A stretch of DNA of 59,693 bases, taken from assembly GCA_021299095.1 (NCBI GenBank), contig JAJTFW010000013.1, forward strand, positions 1-59,693. Reading direction: 5' to 3'. Origin of the DNA: Sphingobacteriales bacterium. Lineage in GTDB: Bacteria; Bacteroidota; Bacteroidia; AKYH767-A; OLB10. Below the pieces are notes generated by a model, which searched no databases, had not been told where the DNA came from, and worked only from the letters and a program-made list of their open reading frames with translations. This document shows, piece by piece, positions 29,301 to 38,941 of this stretch. How positions within the stretch are numbered: position 1 is the first letter of the stretch; every line of letters starts with the position of its first letter. The position numbers and the translations under genes were made by a program.

Positions 29301-30167
29301 TCAGGATTGTACTACGTCAATTGGCAAAGGCTCAGCAAGTATATCAAAGTGCCAAAACCCGGTTTTACTAAGAACTTTCGGTGTGATCACACGAGTGGAA
29401 TACCGATGTCGAGCAAGGAAATCCATCAGTTCATCCTCGGATGAGCCAAATCGACGTAAATGCTCATCGTTCACTTCAACACACAGCATTGGACGGTACT
29501 TGAGAAGCGCATTTTCAGCACCCGACAAAACCTCCATTTCAAAGCCTTCGACATCAATTTTGATGAAATCAACCTTGGTCAACTTTTGATGAAGGACATA
29601 TGCATCAACACTCGTCATGTTTACATCAACAGACTGTTTACTAGGTGTTGTAGTGAGCACAGCGCCACCTGAATTGTGCAAAGGCATTGAATCAAAATAC
29701 AACGTGCCGGAATCGCGCCCCAATGCTAAATTTTCCGCATATAAATGATCGAATTCGTTCATCGTGAAGTTGAAGGTGCAACGCATATAATTCTCTGGAA
29801 CAGGCTCAAAACCGATGACCTTTCCGGATGGCCCCGTCCTTTTTGCAAAATTCAAGGCCATTTCGCCCATGTTTGATCCAATGTCAAGTACAATCATCCC
29901 CTCTTTTACATGTGGATACACAAGTCGCTTATGCTCCGGATCCATACAGAAATAACTTGTCCAATCTATGTATTGAGAAAGGTCCAGCCTCAACCGAAGT
30001 CCATTTCGCACAACCATTCGAAAACAAGGGATTGGATACATGAACGGAGGAGGCATCATCCGAATCAGAATCCCACCAAATTTGAATCGATTACACAACC
30101 AGGAAATCAGCACATCAATGCCCGACCAGATAAGAAAACGCCTGGTTATGAATATAAGTCGATTCAT
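29301..30167 (-). CDS. FkbM family methyltransferase
   Basis: An S-adenosylmethionine-dependent O-methyltransferase of the FkbM family. The 288 residues hold a hydrophobic N-terminal stretch, motif I VLDIGSNMGEMALNFA (93-108), the acidic loop of motif II (VIGFEPVPEN) and the family hallmark FIKIDVEGFEMEVLSGAE near residue 213. Such enzymes often methylate sugars in polysaccharides, and the neighbouring flippase and glycosyltransferases suggest that here, but the substrate is unknown. It is 35 bases downstream of the flippase gene. Confidence 0.9.
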   Translation of the reverse strand: MNRLIFITRRFLIWSGIDVLISWLCNRFKFGGILIRMMPPPFMYPIPCFRMVVRNGLRLRLDLSQYIDWTSYFCMDPEHKRLVYPHVKEGMIVLDIGSNMGEMALNFAKRTGPSGKVIGFEPVPENYMRCTFNFTMNEFDHLYAENLALGRDSGTLYFDSMPLHNSGGAVLTTTPSKQSVDVNMTSVDAYVLHQKLTKVDFIKIDVEGFEMEVLSGAENALLKYRPMLCVEVNDEHLRRFGSSEDELMDFLARHRYSTRVITPKVLSKTGFWHFDILAEPLPIDVVQS

Positions 30168-30202
30168 GGGGATTGAAATTATCTTGAAGTAGCAATTATA
30201 AT

Positions 30203-31678
30203 TTATCTAAGAATCGAATCAAATAATCGGTTTTTGCTTTTGAAATAGGCTGTAATCTCATGCGGCAACAAACCCAACTTTTTATTGACCCAATATGTAG
30301 CAACTAAAAACGGTAAAAACATCAGGCATACGGTAAGATTCTCCAGTTCAACGACACCAGTGATGAACTTAAACAACAGCGCCATAGCCACTGATGTGCC
30401 CAAAATTTTCAGTATGATGAACGGGTTCATTAAATCAGTGATATGGCAATTCAGGATAGCGCTCATTTTACGAAGTTGTAAGAACCCGAGAAAAAAAAGG
30501 GAAATTACAAAAGCCACTGCAGCACCAATAAAACCCATGAATAAGACTAGAATTGGACTCAGAATGACATTCAACAACAAGGCCAAAGCAGTATAATAAA
30601 ATATTCCTTTGGAATTACCAGATAGTACGATAACATCCTGCCAGTCATACACTTTAAGCAAAATAACCAAATTGTAAACTGCAAAAACAATTGCAGCAGG
30701 CAGGTAGCGTTCGGTCAAATAAAAACCTATGATTTCGCGGTGAAAAAACAAAATGAAGACCAACACGGGGTAAGTAAAAAAAGCGATTGTAGCCATAACG
30801 GACCTCTTGATTCGAGTGATTTCAGAATGGTTGCCTTCATAAAACAACTGAGAAATCTGAGGAAGTACGACCGAAAAAGCTGCTGTGCCGAGAGAAGCAA
30901 TCAGTGGTACATCAATGGCGCCTGCCTTATAATAAGCAAATACCCCAGCCGACAGCAATACGGAAACTGTGAATCCGTCTACATTATACAGTATTCGCTC
31001 AAGGAAAGAGCTCAAAGTAAGTGGCCTGGAAATCTGAATTGCACTCTTGGAAATTTCAGTGTCAAATCTAGACACAAGGCGCATTTTGACGGGAATAGAA
31101 AAAAACAAGAAAAAGGCTTGAGTCCAGGAAACAAGGCCGATACACAGCAACAACATGAATAAGTCCGCCGAGCCGTGAATGATCAGAAACATCAGCAGTA
31201 TGCGAAAGCCAGTAAATATGACATTATGAAATACCGACTGGCGAACAAGCCCGTGGAAATAAAGGACAGAATTCAAAATCGGAATAATTGCCTGTCCGGT
31301 AAAATAAATTGTGGCAACAGGGAGCAAGCGGGCAAGCTCAGGGTTTGAGAATGCGACCGAAACCAACTGCGTTGAAAACAAACAAATAGCCGAAACGACA
31401 ATCGCCGAATAAAAAAACAACCGTAAACAGGTTGATAAAACCAAGTCTTTCTTTTGTGCGAAACGGGTCAACAAGGGAGAAACAGCTCCATGAAGGCTGA
31501 AGGTTGATAGTGTTTGAAACACCATGCAAATCATGATTACCTGGTTATACGTGCCGAAATGATCGGTGGACAACCAACGAACCAAAAAAGGGGCAGCAAG
31601 AAGATTCAATAGTGAAACAACTGCATTACCGATCGTCAAGGTAAATACCTGGTTGATTTTACCGGACACTGCCTGCAT
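30203..31678 (-). CDS. Wzx-like polysaccharide flippase
   Basis: The 491-residue protein is almost wholly hydrophobic with about 12-14 membrane segments, typical of the MATE/MVF-like oligosaccharide flippases (Wzx/RfbX/PST) that turn lipid-linked repeat units across the inner membrane. The start (VSGKINQVFTLTIGNAVVSLL) and the FGTYNQV segment after the first helix fit the family. It is divergent from the glycosyltransferase gene on its right, with about 20 bases between start codons, and heads the minus-strand run with fkbM. Specific substrate unknown. Confidence 0.87.
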   Translation of the reverse strand: MQAVSGKINQVFTLTIGNAVVSLLNLLAAPFLVRWLSTDHFGTYNQVIMICMVFQTLSTFSLHGAVSPLLTRFAQKKDLVLSTCLRLFFYSAIVVSAICLFSTQLVSVAFSNPELARLLPVATIYFTGQAIIPILNSVLYFHGLVRQSVFHNVIFTGFRILLMFLIIHGSADLFMLLLCIGLVSWTQAFFLFFSIPVKMRLVSRFDTEISKSAIQISRPLTLSSFLERILYNVDGFTVSVLLSAGVFAYYKAGAIDVPLIASLGTAAFSVVLPQISQLFYEGNHSEITRIKRSVMATIAFFTYPVLVFILFFHREIIGFYLTERYLPAAIVFAVYNLVILLKVYDWQDVIVLSGNSKGIFYYTALALLLNVILSPILVLFMGFIGAAVAFVISLFFLGFLQLRKMSAILNCHITDLMNPFIILKILGTSVAMALLFKFITGVVELENLTVCLMFLPFLVATYWVNKKLGLLPHEITAYFKSKNRLFDSILR

Positions 31679-31699
31679 GAATCAAAAGTAGTCAGTATA

Positions 31700-32905
31700 A
31701 TGCACGTTCGAGCCAGCTCGGCCAAAAAGAATAAATCGGCTATTTTTACAGACATGGAAACCGGAAACCCGGAAACAGATAAGCTAAACAGCGGCAAGCG
31801 TGTAGCGATTGTGATTTCGGAAGTTGATTACAGTAGGCATTTCCTATGGATAGCGGAGGGTCTTAAACGAAAGAATATTGACTTGCACTTCATCTGGCTA
31901 TTTGAAAAGGAGCCAGAATTGCACAGAATCCTGTCCCAACGAGGTATTGCGTCAAACTATATACCGCTGAAAAGCAAATTTGGATTCATACAAGCTTCCA
32001 TTCGTTTGTATTTCCTGCTGCGCAAAATAAAACCCGACATTCTACACGCACATTTATTCAATTCGGGAAGAATCGCAATACCCATAGGCCGTTTATTGGG
32101 TATAAAGAGCATTTACACCAGACATTACTCAACACTTCATCACGATTATTTCCCAAGGGCAGTGATACAGGACAAATGGATCAATCGGCTTAGCAATATG
32201 GTCGTTGCAGTTTCTGCGGGTGTAGCAGATGTCCTTGTTAATAAGGAAGGACTTAGCAAGAACAAAATCCGGGTCATTCCCCACGGATTCGATTTTGCGG
32301 AAATCACACCACTGGATAGTCAGGAAAAAGCGGCTGCACGTAAGAAAGCTGAAATACCTGATGAAGCGACCCCCGTAATTGGTGTGGTTTCCAGATTCGT
32401 GGAATGGAAGGGTATACAATACATCCTGCCAGCCTTTAAAGAATTCATACAATCACATCCGAACGCACTTCTAGTACTTGCAAATGCCACTGGCGACTAC
32501 AAAAGCGAACTGCAAAAATGGCTTCAGCTGATTCCAGTCAAAAACATCAAGATGATTGAATTCCAAAAGGACCAGGGAATTCTCTTTGGATCTTTCGATT
32601 GCTTTATCCATGTACCCACCGACGCCACCATTGAAGCCTACGGTCAAGTCTACGTAGAAGCATTGGCCTACCAACTTCCGTGTATTTTTACAAAATCAGG
32701 TGTCGCCGCAGAATTCGCGGAGAACAACGAAAATTGTGTGATTGTTCCATATAAATCTTCCGAAGCGATCAGCCAATCGTTGGAAAAGATCTTTGCAGAT
32801 CAACGTTTTGCTGAGAAAATGGCATTAATGGGTAGGCAAAAAGTGCTTCAGGTATACGATGTTGAATCAATGGTCAATAAAACAGCAGCCCTGTATGGAG
32901 AATGA
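31700..32905 (+). CDS. Glycosyltransferase family 4 protein
   Basis: A retaining GT-B glycosyltransferase that adds a sugar from a nucleotide donor. The N-terminal acceptor domain starts at RVAIVISEVDYSRHFLW; the C-terminal donor domain has IGVVSRFVEWKGIQYILPA (near 225) and the EX7E-like region VYVEALAYQLPCIFTKSG near 322. Two starts are possible: ATG at 31700 and ATG at 31754. The first 18 residues have no family resemblance and 31700 leaves almost no room for a promoter opposite the flippase gene, so 31754 may be right. The stop overlaps the next gene by 11 bases. Confidence 0.88.
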   Translation: MHVRASSAKKNKSAIFTDMETGNPETDKLNSGKRVAIVISEVDYSRHFLWIAEGLKRKNIDLHFIWLFEKEPELHRILSQRGIASNYIPLKSKFGFIQASIRLYFLLRKIKPDILHAHLFNSGRIAIPIGRLLGIKSIYTRHYSTLHHDYFPRAVIQDKWINRLSNMVVAVSAGVADVLVNKEGLSKNKIRVIPHGFDFAEITPLDSQEKAAARKKAEIPDEATPVIGVVSRFVEWKGIQYILPAFKEFIQSHPNALLVLANATGDYKSELQKWLQLIPVKNIKMIEFQKDQGILFGSFDCFIHVPTDATIEAYGQVYVEALAYQLPCIFTKSGVAAEFAENNENCVIVPYKSSEAISQSLEKIFADQRFAEKMALMGRQKVLQVYDVESMVNKTAALYGE

Positions 32906-33815
32906 ACTTCAGTTCAGTATCGTTATTCCGACGTATAACAGAGCACATCTTATAGAAAAAACATTGCTATCGGCATTCAACCAAACCTATTTAAACTATG
33001 AGGTGATTGTCGTAGATGATGGCAGCACTGACAATACGCTAGATATCCTCAAAAATATTAAACACCCAAAATTTAGATTTATACATACGCCAAACTCAGA
33101 GCGTTCAGCTGCAAGAAACAGAGGCATCGAACTTGCAAAAGGAGACTATGTGTGCTTTCTGGACTCGGACGATTTGTTGTTACCAAATCACCTTCAAGTA
33201 GGATACGATGAAATCAAGAAACGAGGTCTGCCATCTGCAATTCACTTGAACTTTGAAGTTCGGGATATTGATGGTCATTTAATACGGCAAGGCCGATCAT
33301 TTGGATCAACATATATAAGCAAAAAGAAACTTGTTGCCGGAAACCCTTTCAGTTGTAATGGAATGTTTCTAAAACGATCGGTTGCATTAAATAATAAATT
33401 CAACGAGGACAGAAACCTCACAAACGCCGAGGACTATTTATTGTGGCTAGAGATTGCAAGTCGATATCCTATTTATACAGTGGATAAAGTCACATCCGTT
33501 TTGGTAAGCCATTCAGGAAGGTCTGTCAAGGGGAATTCTTTGGATAGCCTAAATTCAAGAAAGAAACTACTCATGAAGTACGCTTTCGCTGATGTTGAAA
33601 CCGAAAGGTTTATTGGCGATTATAAAAATGTGATCGAATCGTATAGCGACACCTACAGTGCAATCCACCTGGTCGAATCGGGCGATGTAAAAAATGGGTT
33701 AAAGTGTTTTTTCAATGGTATAACGACCTACCCCCTGTGTATTTTCGATCGAAGAACGCTCGGCATCATCAAGCACGCCACTCTGAATACAATCCGTCAA
33801 TTGGTCAAAAAGTAA
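32895..33815 (+). CDS. Glycosyltransferase family 2 protein
   Basis: An inverting GT-A glycosyltransferase of the cytoplasmic side. The start at 32895 gives MENELQFSIVIPTYNRAH, overlapping the previous gene by 11 bases, which indicates coupling. The nucleotide-binding DDGSTDN is at 41-47 and the metal-binding Asp cluster DSDD at 90-93. The likely catalytic region EDYLLW is near residue 190. The 306 residues are usual. It probably adds one sugar of the repeat unit; donor and acceptor are unknown. A longer frame from 32859 exists but adds residues without family match. Confidence 0.9.
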   Translation: MENELQFSIVIPTYNRAHLIEKTLLSAFNQTYLNYEVIVVDDGSTDNTLDILKNIKHPKFRFIHTPNSERSAARNRGIELAKGDYVCFLDSDDLLLPNHLQVGYDEIKKRGLPSAIHLNFEVRDIDGHLIRQGRSFGSTYISKKKLVAGNPFSCNGMFLKRSVALNNKFNEDRNLTNAEDYLLWLEIASRYPIYTVDKVTSVLVSHSGRSVKGNSLDSLNSRKKLLMKYAFADVETERFIGDYKNVIESYSDTYSAIHLVESGDVKNGLKCFFNGITTYPLCIFDRRTLGIIKHATLNTIRQLVKK

Positions 33816-33877
33816 AAAGGTCGTGCACTACCAACAATCCGAAATGTTTATTCACGCGTAAACTAAAATAATTCGCC

Positions 33878-35773
33878 ATGTGCGGAATTGCAGGAATATT
33901 TCAACTGAAAGGGCTACTTGACAGCGCAACAATCCATACCATGGCCGATTGTCAGGCTCACCGTGGACCGGACGATAGTGGCTACTACAAAGACAACTCC
34001 TACCAAACCGGACACAGAAGGCTTTCCATTATTGACCTGACCAAAAGGGCCGCTCAGCCGATGAAATCGAAGTGTGGACGATATGTTATCACCTACAATG
34101 GTGAAATATACAATTACAAAGAATTGGGCGCAGAACTCCTAGATAGTGGAGTTCAATTACAATCCGAATCCGACACAGAGGTAATCCTCGAGGGTGTTGC
34201 GCATTTTGGCTGGGAATTCATCACCCGTATGAACGGGATGTTTTCAATCGCATACTACGATATACCGAACAGTCAATTACATCTGATTCGCGATCGATTC
34301 GGGATCAAACCATTATTCGTATATGTTGATCAGCATAAAATTGCATTCGCATCCGAACTCAAGGCGATTGAATCAATACCCGACAATCAACTCAGCATCG
34401 ACCAAAAGAGTATTGCAGACTTCCTTCATACCGGATTCATTCCTACTCCCAATACTATTTATAAAGAAATAAAAAAAATTGTTCCTGGCGAAAGACTGGT
34501 AATAGGGAAGCAAGGTATCATCAACACGATACCTTTTCATAGGCTTGGCCAGAGCGTAGTAAAGGAAAAAATAACAGACGAACAACAGGCTACCGAGCGA
34601 CTCGACGAACTGCTCAGTAAATCTGTATCCCTTCAATTGAGAAGTGATGTGCCTTGCGGAATTTTTTTGAGTGGCGGAATAGACAGCAGCACGATTGCAT
34701 TCAAAGCAGCGCAAGTATCGGGGAAGAAAATCGATACATTCACGATTGGAAACAAAGAGGTCGTTTCGGACGAATCAAGATTCGCAAAAAAAGTGGCTAA
34801 TGCCATAGGAACCAATCACCATGAACTAATCATAGGCGAATCGGATATCATAGGTCTTATTGAAGATGGTATCGACACCTATGATGAACCTTTAGCAGAT
34901 GCCTCAATCATCCCAACACTGTTGGTTTCAGGCCTCGCCCGGCAATACGTAAAAGTGGTGCTTTCGGGAGAAGGTGCCGACGAATTATTTATGGGATATG
35001 GAGCACACAAATGGTCGAAGCGACTTCGAAATCCGCTGTTCAGAAACCTGAGTGCGCTCTCAATTCCTGCACTGAAGAGTCTATCCTCGCGCTATGTAAG
35101 AATCGCCGAACTACTATCGCTTCAGAATTCAAGAGGCTTTAACGACCATATATTCAGTCAAGAGCAATATTTCTTTACAAGTAAAGAAATCGATTTGCTA
35201 CTGAAGAAAGACTTTTCAAGTGACACATTGAAGCAGGGCTTTCGCTTCGAACAACGGATCCAGGAAGAATTGTATTTTGCGGGAACCGCAAGGGACTTAT
35301 CTGCCAGTGAGGAGCAGGCGTTTTTCGATCTTGAGCACTACCTTCCGGATGATTTATTGACAAAAATTGACAGGGCGACTATGAAACACTCCATTGAGGC
35401 TAGGGTGCCTTTTTTGGACAACGAACTGGTTTCTTTTGCGCTGAACCTTGATGATAAATTAAAAATCAAAGGGGGAAATAGTAAGTATATCCTGAAGAAA
35501 GTCCTGTTCTCACACCTTGACCCCGCGTTATTCGATCGACCTAAAAGTGGATTTTCAATCCCATTGGTCCGTTGGCTAAAATCGGATTTGAAATACCTGG
35601 TTGAAAAATACCTGTCTGATGAAATGATCCGTAAGGCGAATCTGGTTGACCCGGAATATGTAACCCGAATGGTAAAGGAATACCACTCAGGCATGAACCA
35701 CCTGTTCAACCGTGTTTGGGCACTCGTCGTATTGCATCGATGGATGGAACGGAAAGGCGGATTTATTTCCTGA
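33878..35773 (+). CDS. asnB: Asparagine synthase (glutamine-hydrolysing), polysaccharide-locus type
   Basis: The enzyme moves ammonia from glutamine to an aspartyl-AMP or, in polysaccharide loci, possibly to a sugar acid. The 631 residues begin with Cys2 of the class II amidotransferase domain (MCGIAGIFQL), with RGPDDSG at 29-35 and ITYNGEIYNY at 71-80. The synthetase domain has the pyrophosphate loop SGGIDSS at 265-271 and SGEGADELFMGY. Both active sites appear intact. The place within a glycosyltransferase cluster suggests amidation of a uronic acid (as proposed for AsnB/WbpS-like proteins), but it may simply make asparagine. Confidence 0.92.
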   Translation: MCGIAGIFQLKGLLDSATIHTMADCQAHRGPDDSGYYKDNSYQTGHRRLSIIDLTKRAAQPMKSKCGRYVITYNGEIYNYKELGAELLDSGVQLQSESDTEVILEGVAHFGWEFITRMNGMFSIAYYDIPNSQLHLIRDRFGIKPLFVYVDQHKIAFASELKAIESIPDNQLSIDQKSIADFLHTGFIPTPNTIYKEIKKIVPGERLVIGKQGIINTIPFHRLGQSVVKEKITDEQQATERLDELLSKSVSLQLRSDVPCGIFLSGGIDSSTIAFKAAQVSGKKIDTFTIGNKEVVSDESRFAKKVANAIGTNHHELIIGESDIIGLIEDGIDTYDEPLADASIIPTLLVSGLARQYVKVVLSGEGADELFMGYGAHKWSKRLRNPLFRNLSALSIPALKSLSSRYVRIAELLSLQNSRGFNDHIFSQEQYFFTSKEIDLLLKKDFSSDTLKQGFRFEQRIQEELYFAGTARDLSASEEQAFFDLEHYLPDDLLTKIDRATMKHSIEARVPFLDNELVSFALNLDDKLKIKGGNSKYILKKVLFSHLDPALFDRPKSGFSIPLVRWLKSDLKYLVEKYLSDEMIRKANLVDPEYVTRMVKEYHSGMNHLFNRVWALVVLHRWMERKGGFIS

Positions 35774-35775
35774 AT

Positions 35776-37066
35776 TCAAGGGGTCTCAACAGGAGCATCG
35801 CCAAGCAGGGAATCCTGATATTTCTTTCGCAAAATGAAGAGACTGGCGATAAAAAATGGAATACATGGAATCTTATACCTCACCAAACTTCCGAAATTAC
35901 TAGTTGAGAGTCCTACGGCGAATGCAAACAACAATGCAAAAACGAAGGAAAAAGCAATCAGCTCATCCGACAAAACCATCCGAGACCAGCCAATAATCCG
36001 GGTCGAAATCAGAAATCGAATTGCAAACAAGAGAATGAAAAAATTCTCAAGCCCGGAAACGAGCATTACAAAGTTGTTGCTTTCGAAAATAAGCGGACGG
36101 AAAATTGCAGCGAATGTGGCTGCCGGAAACTTGCCAAGTAAACTGGGTAATGTTCCGTCGAACTCACCGATGTCGAACGAATTGCCCTGGTAATAATCCT
36201 GTTTGAGATCCTGGTTAGTTACGATCGCCTTTTCGATGATGTTTTCAAGACTGTATTCGGCCAGCGTATCGCCGAGCAATGTCATTAGGAGTAATCCGGC
36301 ACTGAAACCGGCGGCAGAAATCACCGGTACGAGAACGAACCGGAGGACAGGCGCCTTTATCCCATCAGAAACCTTTTGGAAAAACCACACGATTAATGCC
36401 GGTATCAAACCCACAAGAATATAGGGCTTGATCGATACAATCAGATTTGCAGAAAACAAGATGATAAAAATATAACCAAGGTTCCAGCGCTTTTCTTCAA
36501 CGATTGTATAAAAGGCCCAAATAAATAGTCCGAGCGCCCCCAAGGTGAAGGAATCTTTTAAAAGTCCTGAGCCCCAAAAAAACACAGAAGGAATAAACAG
36601 GAAGGCAATGGCCATTTCCCTTTTCAAGTCGGGGAAGCGCAGAGCAAAAACCCTGTACATTTGCCAAACGCCGATAAATGACACCAATGCACTGAGCATG
36701 GAGGATACAACAAAGCTGCGCATGGCAAACGCAACGATGAAAAACGACTGCATCGAAGAAAAATATGTTTGCCCTGTTGGCCTCGTTCACATAAACGGAA
36801 TAAAAATTACCGGGATCTTTAAGCAACAGATTTTGCAACGCAATACCATCATGAAAATAGCTGGTCGTATCCCCGCCCGGATAATAAACGGTGTATACCA
36901 ATGCAACAGCGATGCCGCCAAGCAGCTTCATCGAAAGAGCAGGAACGAAGTATTTGTATTCGGGAACCGAGTTGCTCTTTCGGCGGGCATAAAGAAATCC
37001 GGCACCAAGCAACACCACGAGGTACAATGGGGTAAGCACGAGATCCGCAAGACTCAGGTGTTCCAT
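35776..37066 (-). pseudogene. Frameshifted polytopic membrane protein, EpsG/Wzy-like
   Basis: Two overlapping minus-strand frames make one protein of about 429 residues. The 5' part (37066 to about 36785) starts MEHLSLADLVLTPLYLVVLL and reaches YSVYVNE. The 3' part in the next frame continues PTGQTYFSSMQSFFIVAFAMR and then many membrane segments, including IPSVFFWGSGLLKDSFTLG. One base too many near 36781-36784 (read as GAGGCC instead of GAGCC) explains the break. The pattern of about ten helices with a WGSGLLKDS loop resembles EpsG-type or Wzy-like polymerases next to flippases, but this identification is tentative. It could be a sequencing error rather than a real mutation. The stop at 35776 is 2 bases from the asnB stop. 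Confidence 0.7.
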
Positions 37067-37107
37067 CCTGTATCAAAGATAGGCAAAGAGACCAGTGCCT
37101 TCATCGT

Positions 37108-38349
37108 ATGAAAAACCATGTATTATACATCAGTATAGATGGTTTGACCGACCCGCTGGGGCAGGCTCAGATCCTACCCTATGTTTGTGGCCTTTCAAAT
37201 CGTGGTTTTCAATTCACACTTGTAAGCGCAGAAAATCCCAGGCTATATTCAGAGCACCGCCTCCGAATCGAGAGGATTTGCACTGAATTTGGCATTTGCT
37301 GGAAACCGGTCGTCTACCGGAACTCTCCGCCCATTATAGGCACCATATGGATGCAAAAGCAGATGCGAAAAACGGCTCTTGCTGCGCACAAAGACCTAAA
37401 GTTCGATTTGATTCATTGCAGGAGCTATCTGGCGACACAGCTTGGAAGTGCTTTATCTGCAGATTGGAGGATTCCGATCTTATTTGACATGCGTGGCTTA
37501 TGGGCCGATGAAAAAGTGGAAGGTGGAATCTGGAACATTAAGAACCCGCTTCACTATGCCTTCTACAGACATTTCAAAAAGGTAGAAAAATCACTCTTCG
37601 CTCAATGTAGTGGCTTTATTTCACTCACGTATGCGGCTTTGCCCGAATTAGCTAAAATATCGGGCAGCGCCTTACTCAAGAAGCCTCACGAAGTCATCCC
37701 CTGTTGCACCGACACCAACCACTTCGACCCCGAAAGGCTAGAAGAGATTCAACTGGAAGCGTTAAGAAAAAATCTTGGAATTGCGAAAGATACTTTTGTG
37801 ATGACGTATTTGGGCAGTATCAGTACTTGGTATATGCCAACCGAGATGTGCAAGCTATTCAAACGACTGCAACTCCATAAACCAGATGCATTGTTTTTAA
37901 TCATTACCCGAGAGCCTGCACAACAGATTGAAGCGATTGCAGAGTCGCTCGAAATTGACATGAAATACATTCGGGTAGTCCCTGCTAACCGACAGGAACT
38001 ACCATCTCTATTGAGCCTGTCAACCATCGCAATTTCTTTTGTCCGACCTAGCTACTCTAAAATCGCCAGTTCACCGACCAAGATGGGCGAATACCTCAGC
38101 ATGGGAATTCCGGTCATTTCCAATGTAGGCATCGGTGATACAGACAAGCTTTTTTCCCATCCTGAGGCGGGCTCCTTGTGCCGCGAATTCAACAACGATT
38201 GCTATGATGCTTGTATCAAGGATGTCATTGAAATTCTCAAGTCCTATCCAAAATCCGCAATTCGGGAACTTGGCAAATCAATGTTCGACCTTAATATGGC
38301 ACTTGAGCGATACGAGCGGATTTACAAAAATCTTATACGTCAGAAATGA
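37108..38349 (+). CDS. Glycosyltransferase family 4 protein
   Basis: The 413 residues form a GT-B glycosyltransferase. The N-terminal part begins MKNHVLYISIDGLTDPLGQ and includes FDLIHCRSYLATQLG; the C-terminal donor domain has TYLGSISTWYM and the segment SPTKMGEYLSMGIPVISNVG near residue 330, where the usual EX7E carries its second acid as Glu in GEYL. It likely adds one residue of the same polysaccharide. Its last 10 bases overlap the end of rlmH, which runs the other way. It is divergent from the frameshifted membrane gene, with 41 bases between start codons. Confidence 0.88.
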   Translation: MKNHVLYISIDGLTDPLGQAQILPYVCGLSNRGFQFTLVSAENPRLYSEHRLRIERICTEFGICWKPVVYRNSPPIIGTIWMQKQMRKTALAAHKDLKFDLIHCRSYLATQLGSALSADWRIPILFDMRGLWADEKVEGGIWNIKNPLHYAFYRHFKKVEKSLFAQCSGFISLTYAALPELAKISGSALLKKPHEVIPCCTDTNHFDPERLEEIQLEALRKNLGIAKDTFVMTYLGSISTWYMPTEMCKLFKRLQLHKPDALFLIITREPAQQIEAIAESLEIDMKYIRVVPANRQELPSLLSLSTIAISFVRPSYSKIASSPTKMGEYLSMGIPVISNVGIGDTDKLFSHPEAGSLCREFNNDCYDACIKDVIEILKSYPKSAIRELGKSMFDLNMALERYERIYKNLIRQK

Positions 38350-38813
38350 TGGTAGGGCTCATTCCTTAAAATGGTCATCGCCCGGTACACTTGCTCCAGG
38401 AACACAATCCTAACCATTTGATGAGTAAATGTCATCCGGGACAATGAAATTGATTGTTTCGCACGGTTTCGAAGGGAATCATGGAAGCCGTATGGGCCGC
38501 CAATCAGAAAAACCAAATCGCCACCGCCTGCCGAAAAACGCTTGTTGATCCACTCTGCAAATTCCACTGAATCGGATTCAACACCGTTATTGTCCAATAA
38601 AAAAATCTGATCTCCGGATTTTAGCGCTGACTCGAAGCGCTTAGTTTCTTCCCCCAAAGCCAACTCAATCGTGTTATTCTCGTGTATCTTTCCAGAAGCG
38701 AGTTCGATGTATTCGAGCTGCACATAGCGCTTCAACCGCTTCAGGTATTCATTTATTCCGGTGGCAACCCAGTCCTCCTTGGTCTTTCCGATTGATATTA
38801 TTTTGATTTTCAA
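38340..38813 (-). CDS. rlmH: 23S rRNA (pseudouridine1915-N3) methyltransferase
   Basis: It methylates the N3 of pseudouridine 1915 in helix 69 of 23S rRNA, the same helix modified by RluD. The 157-residue SPOUT methyltransferase shows LIGGPYGFH near 102-110 and the C-terminal knot signature with MTFTHQMVRIVFLEQVYRA and the terminal NEPYHHF. Family length is about 155. It is convergent with the glycosyltransferase gene, whose end it overlaps by 10 bases. Confidence 0.97.
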   Translation of the reverse strand: MKIKIISIGKTKEDWVATGINEYLKRLKRYVQLEYIELASGKIHENNTIELALGEETKRFESALKSGDQIFLLDNNGVESDSVEFAEWINKRFSAGGGDLVFLIGGPYGFHDSLRNRAKQSISLSRMTFTHQMVRIVFLEQVYRAMTILRNEPYHHF

Positions 38814-38941
38814 ATATTTATGCTTTAAAGATTACACCATTGTTCAAAACACACCGACAGGCACCTATTTAGGGGCGCTGCATTTGTTACTTTAGTTTGC
38901 ACATATTGCAGCAGCCGGTTTGGCATCGGTTTTGCTAACCT

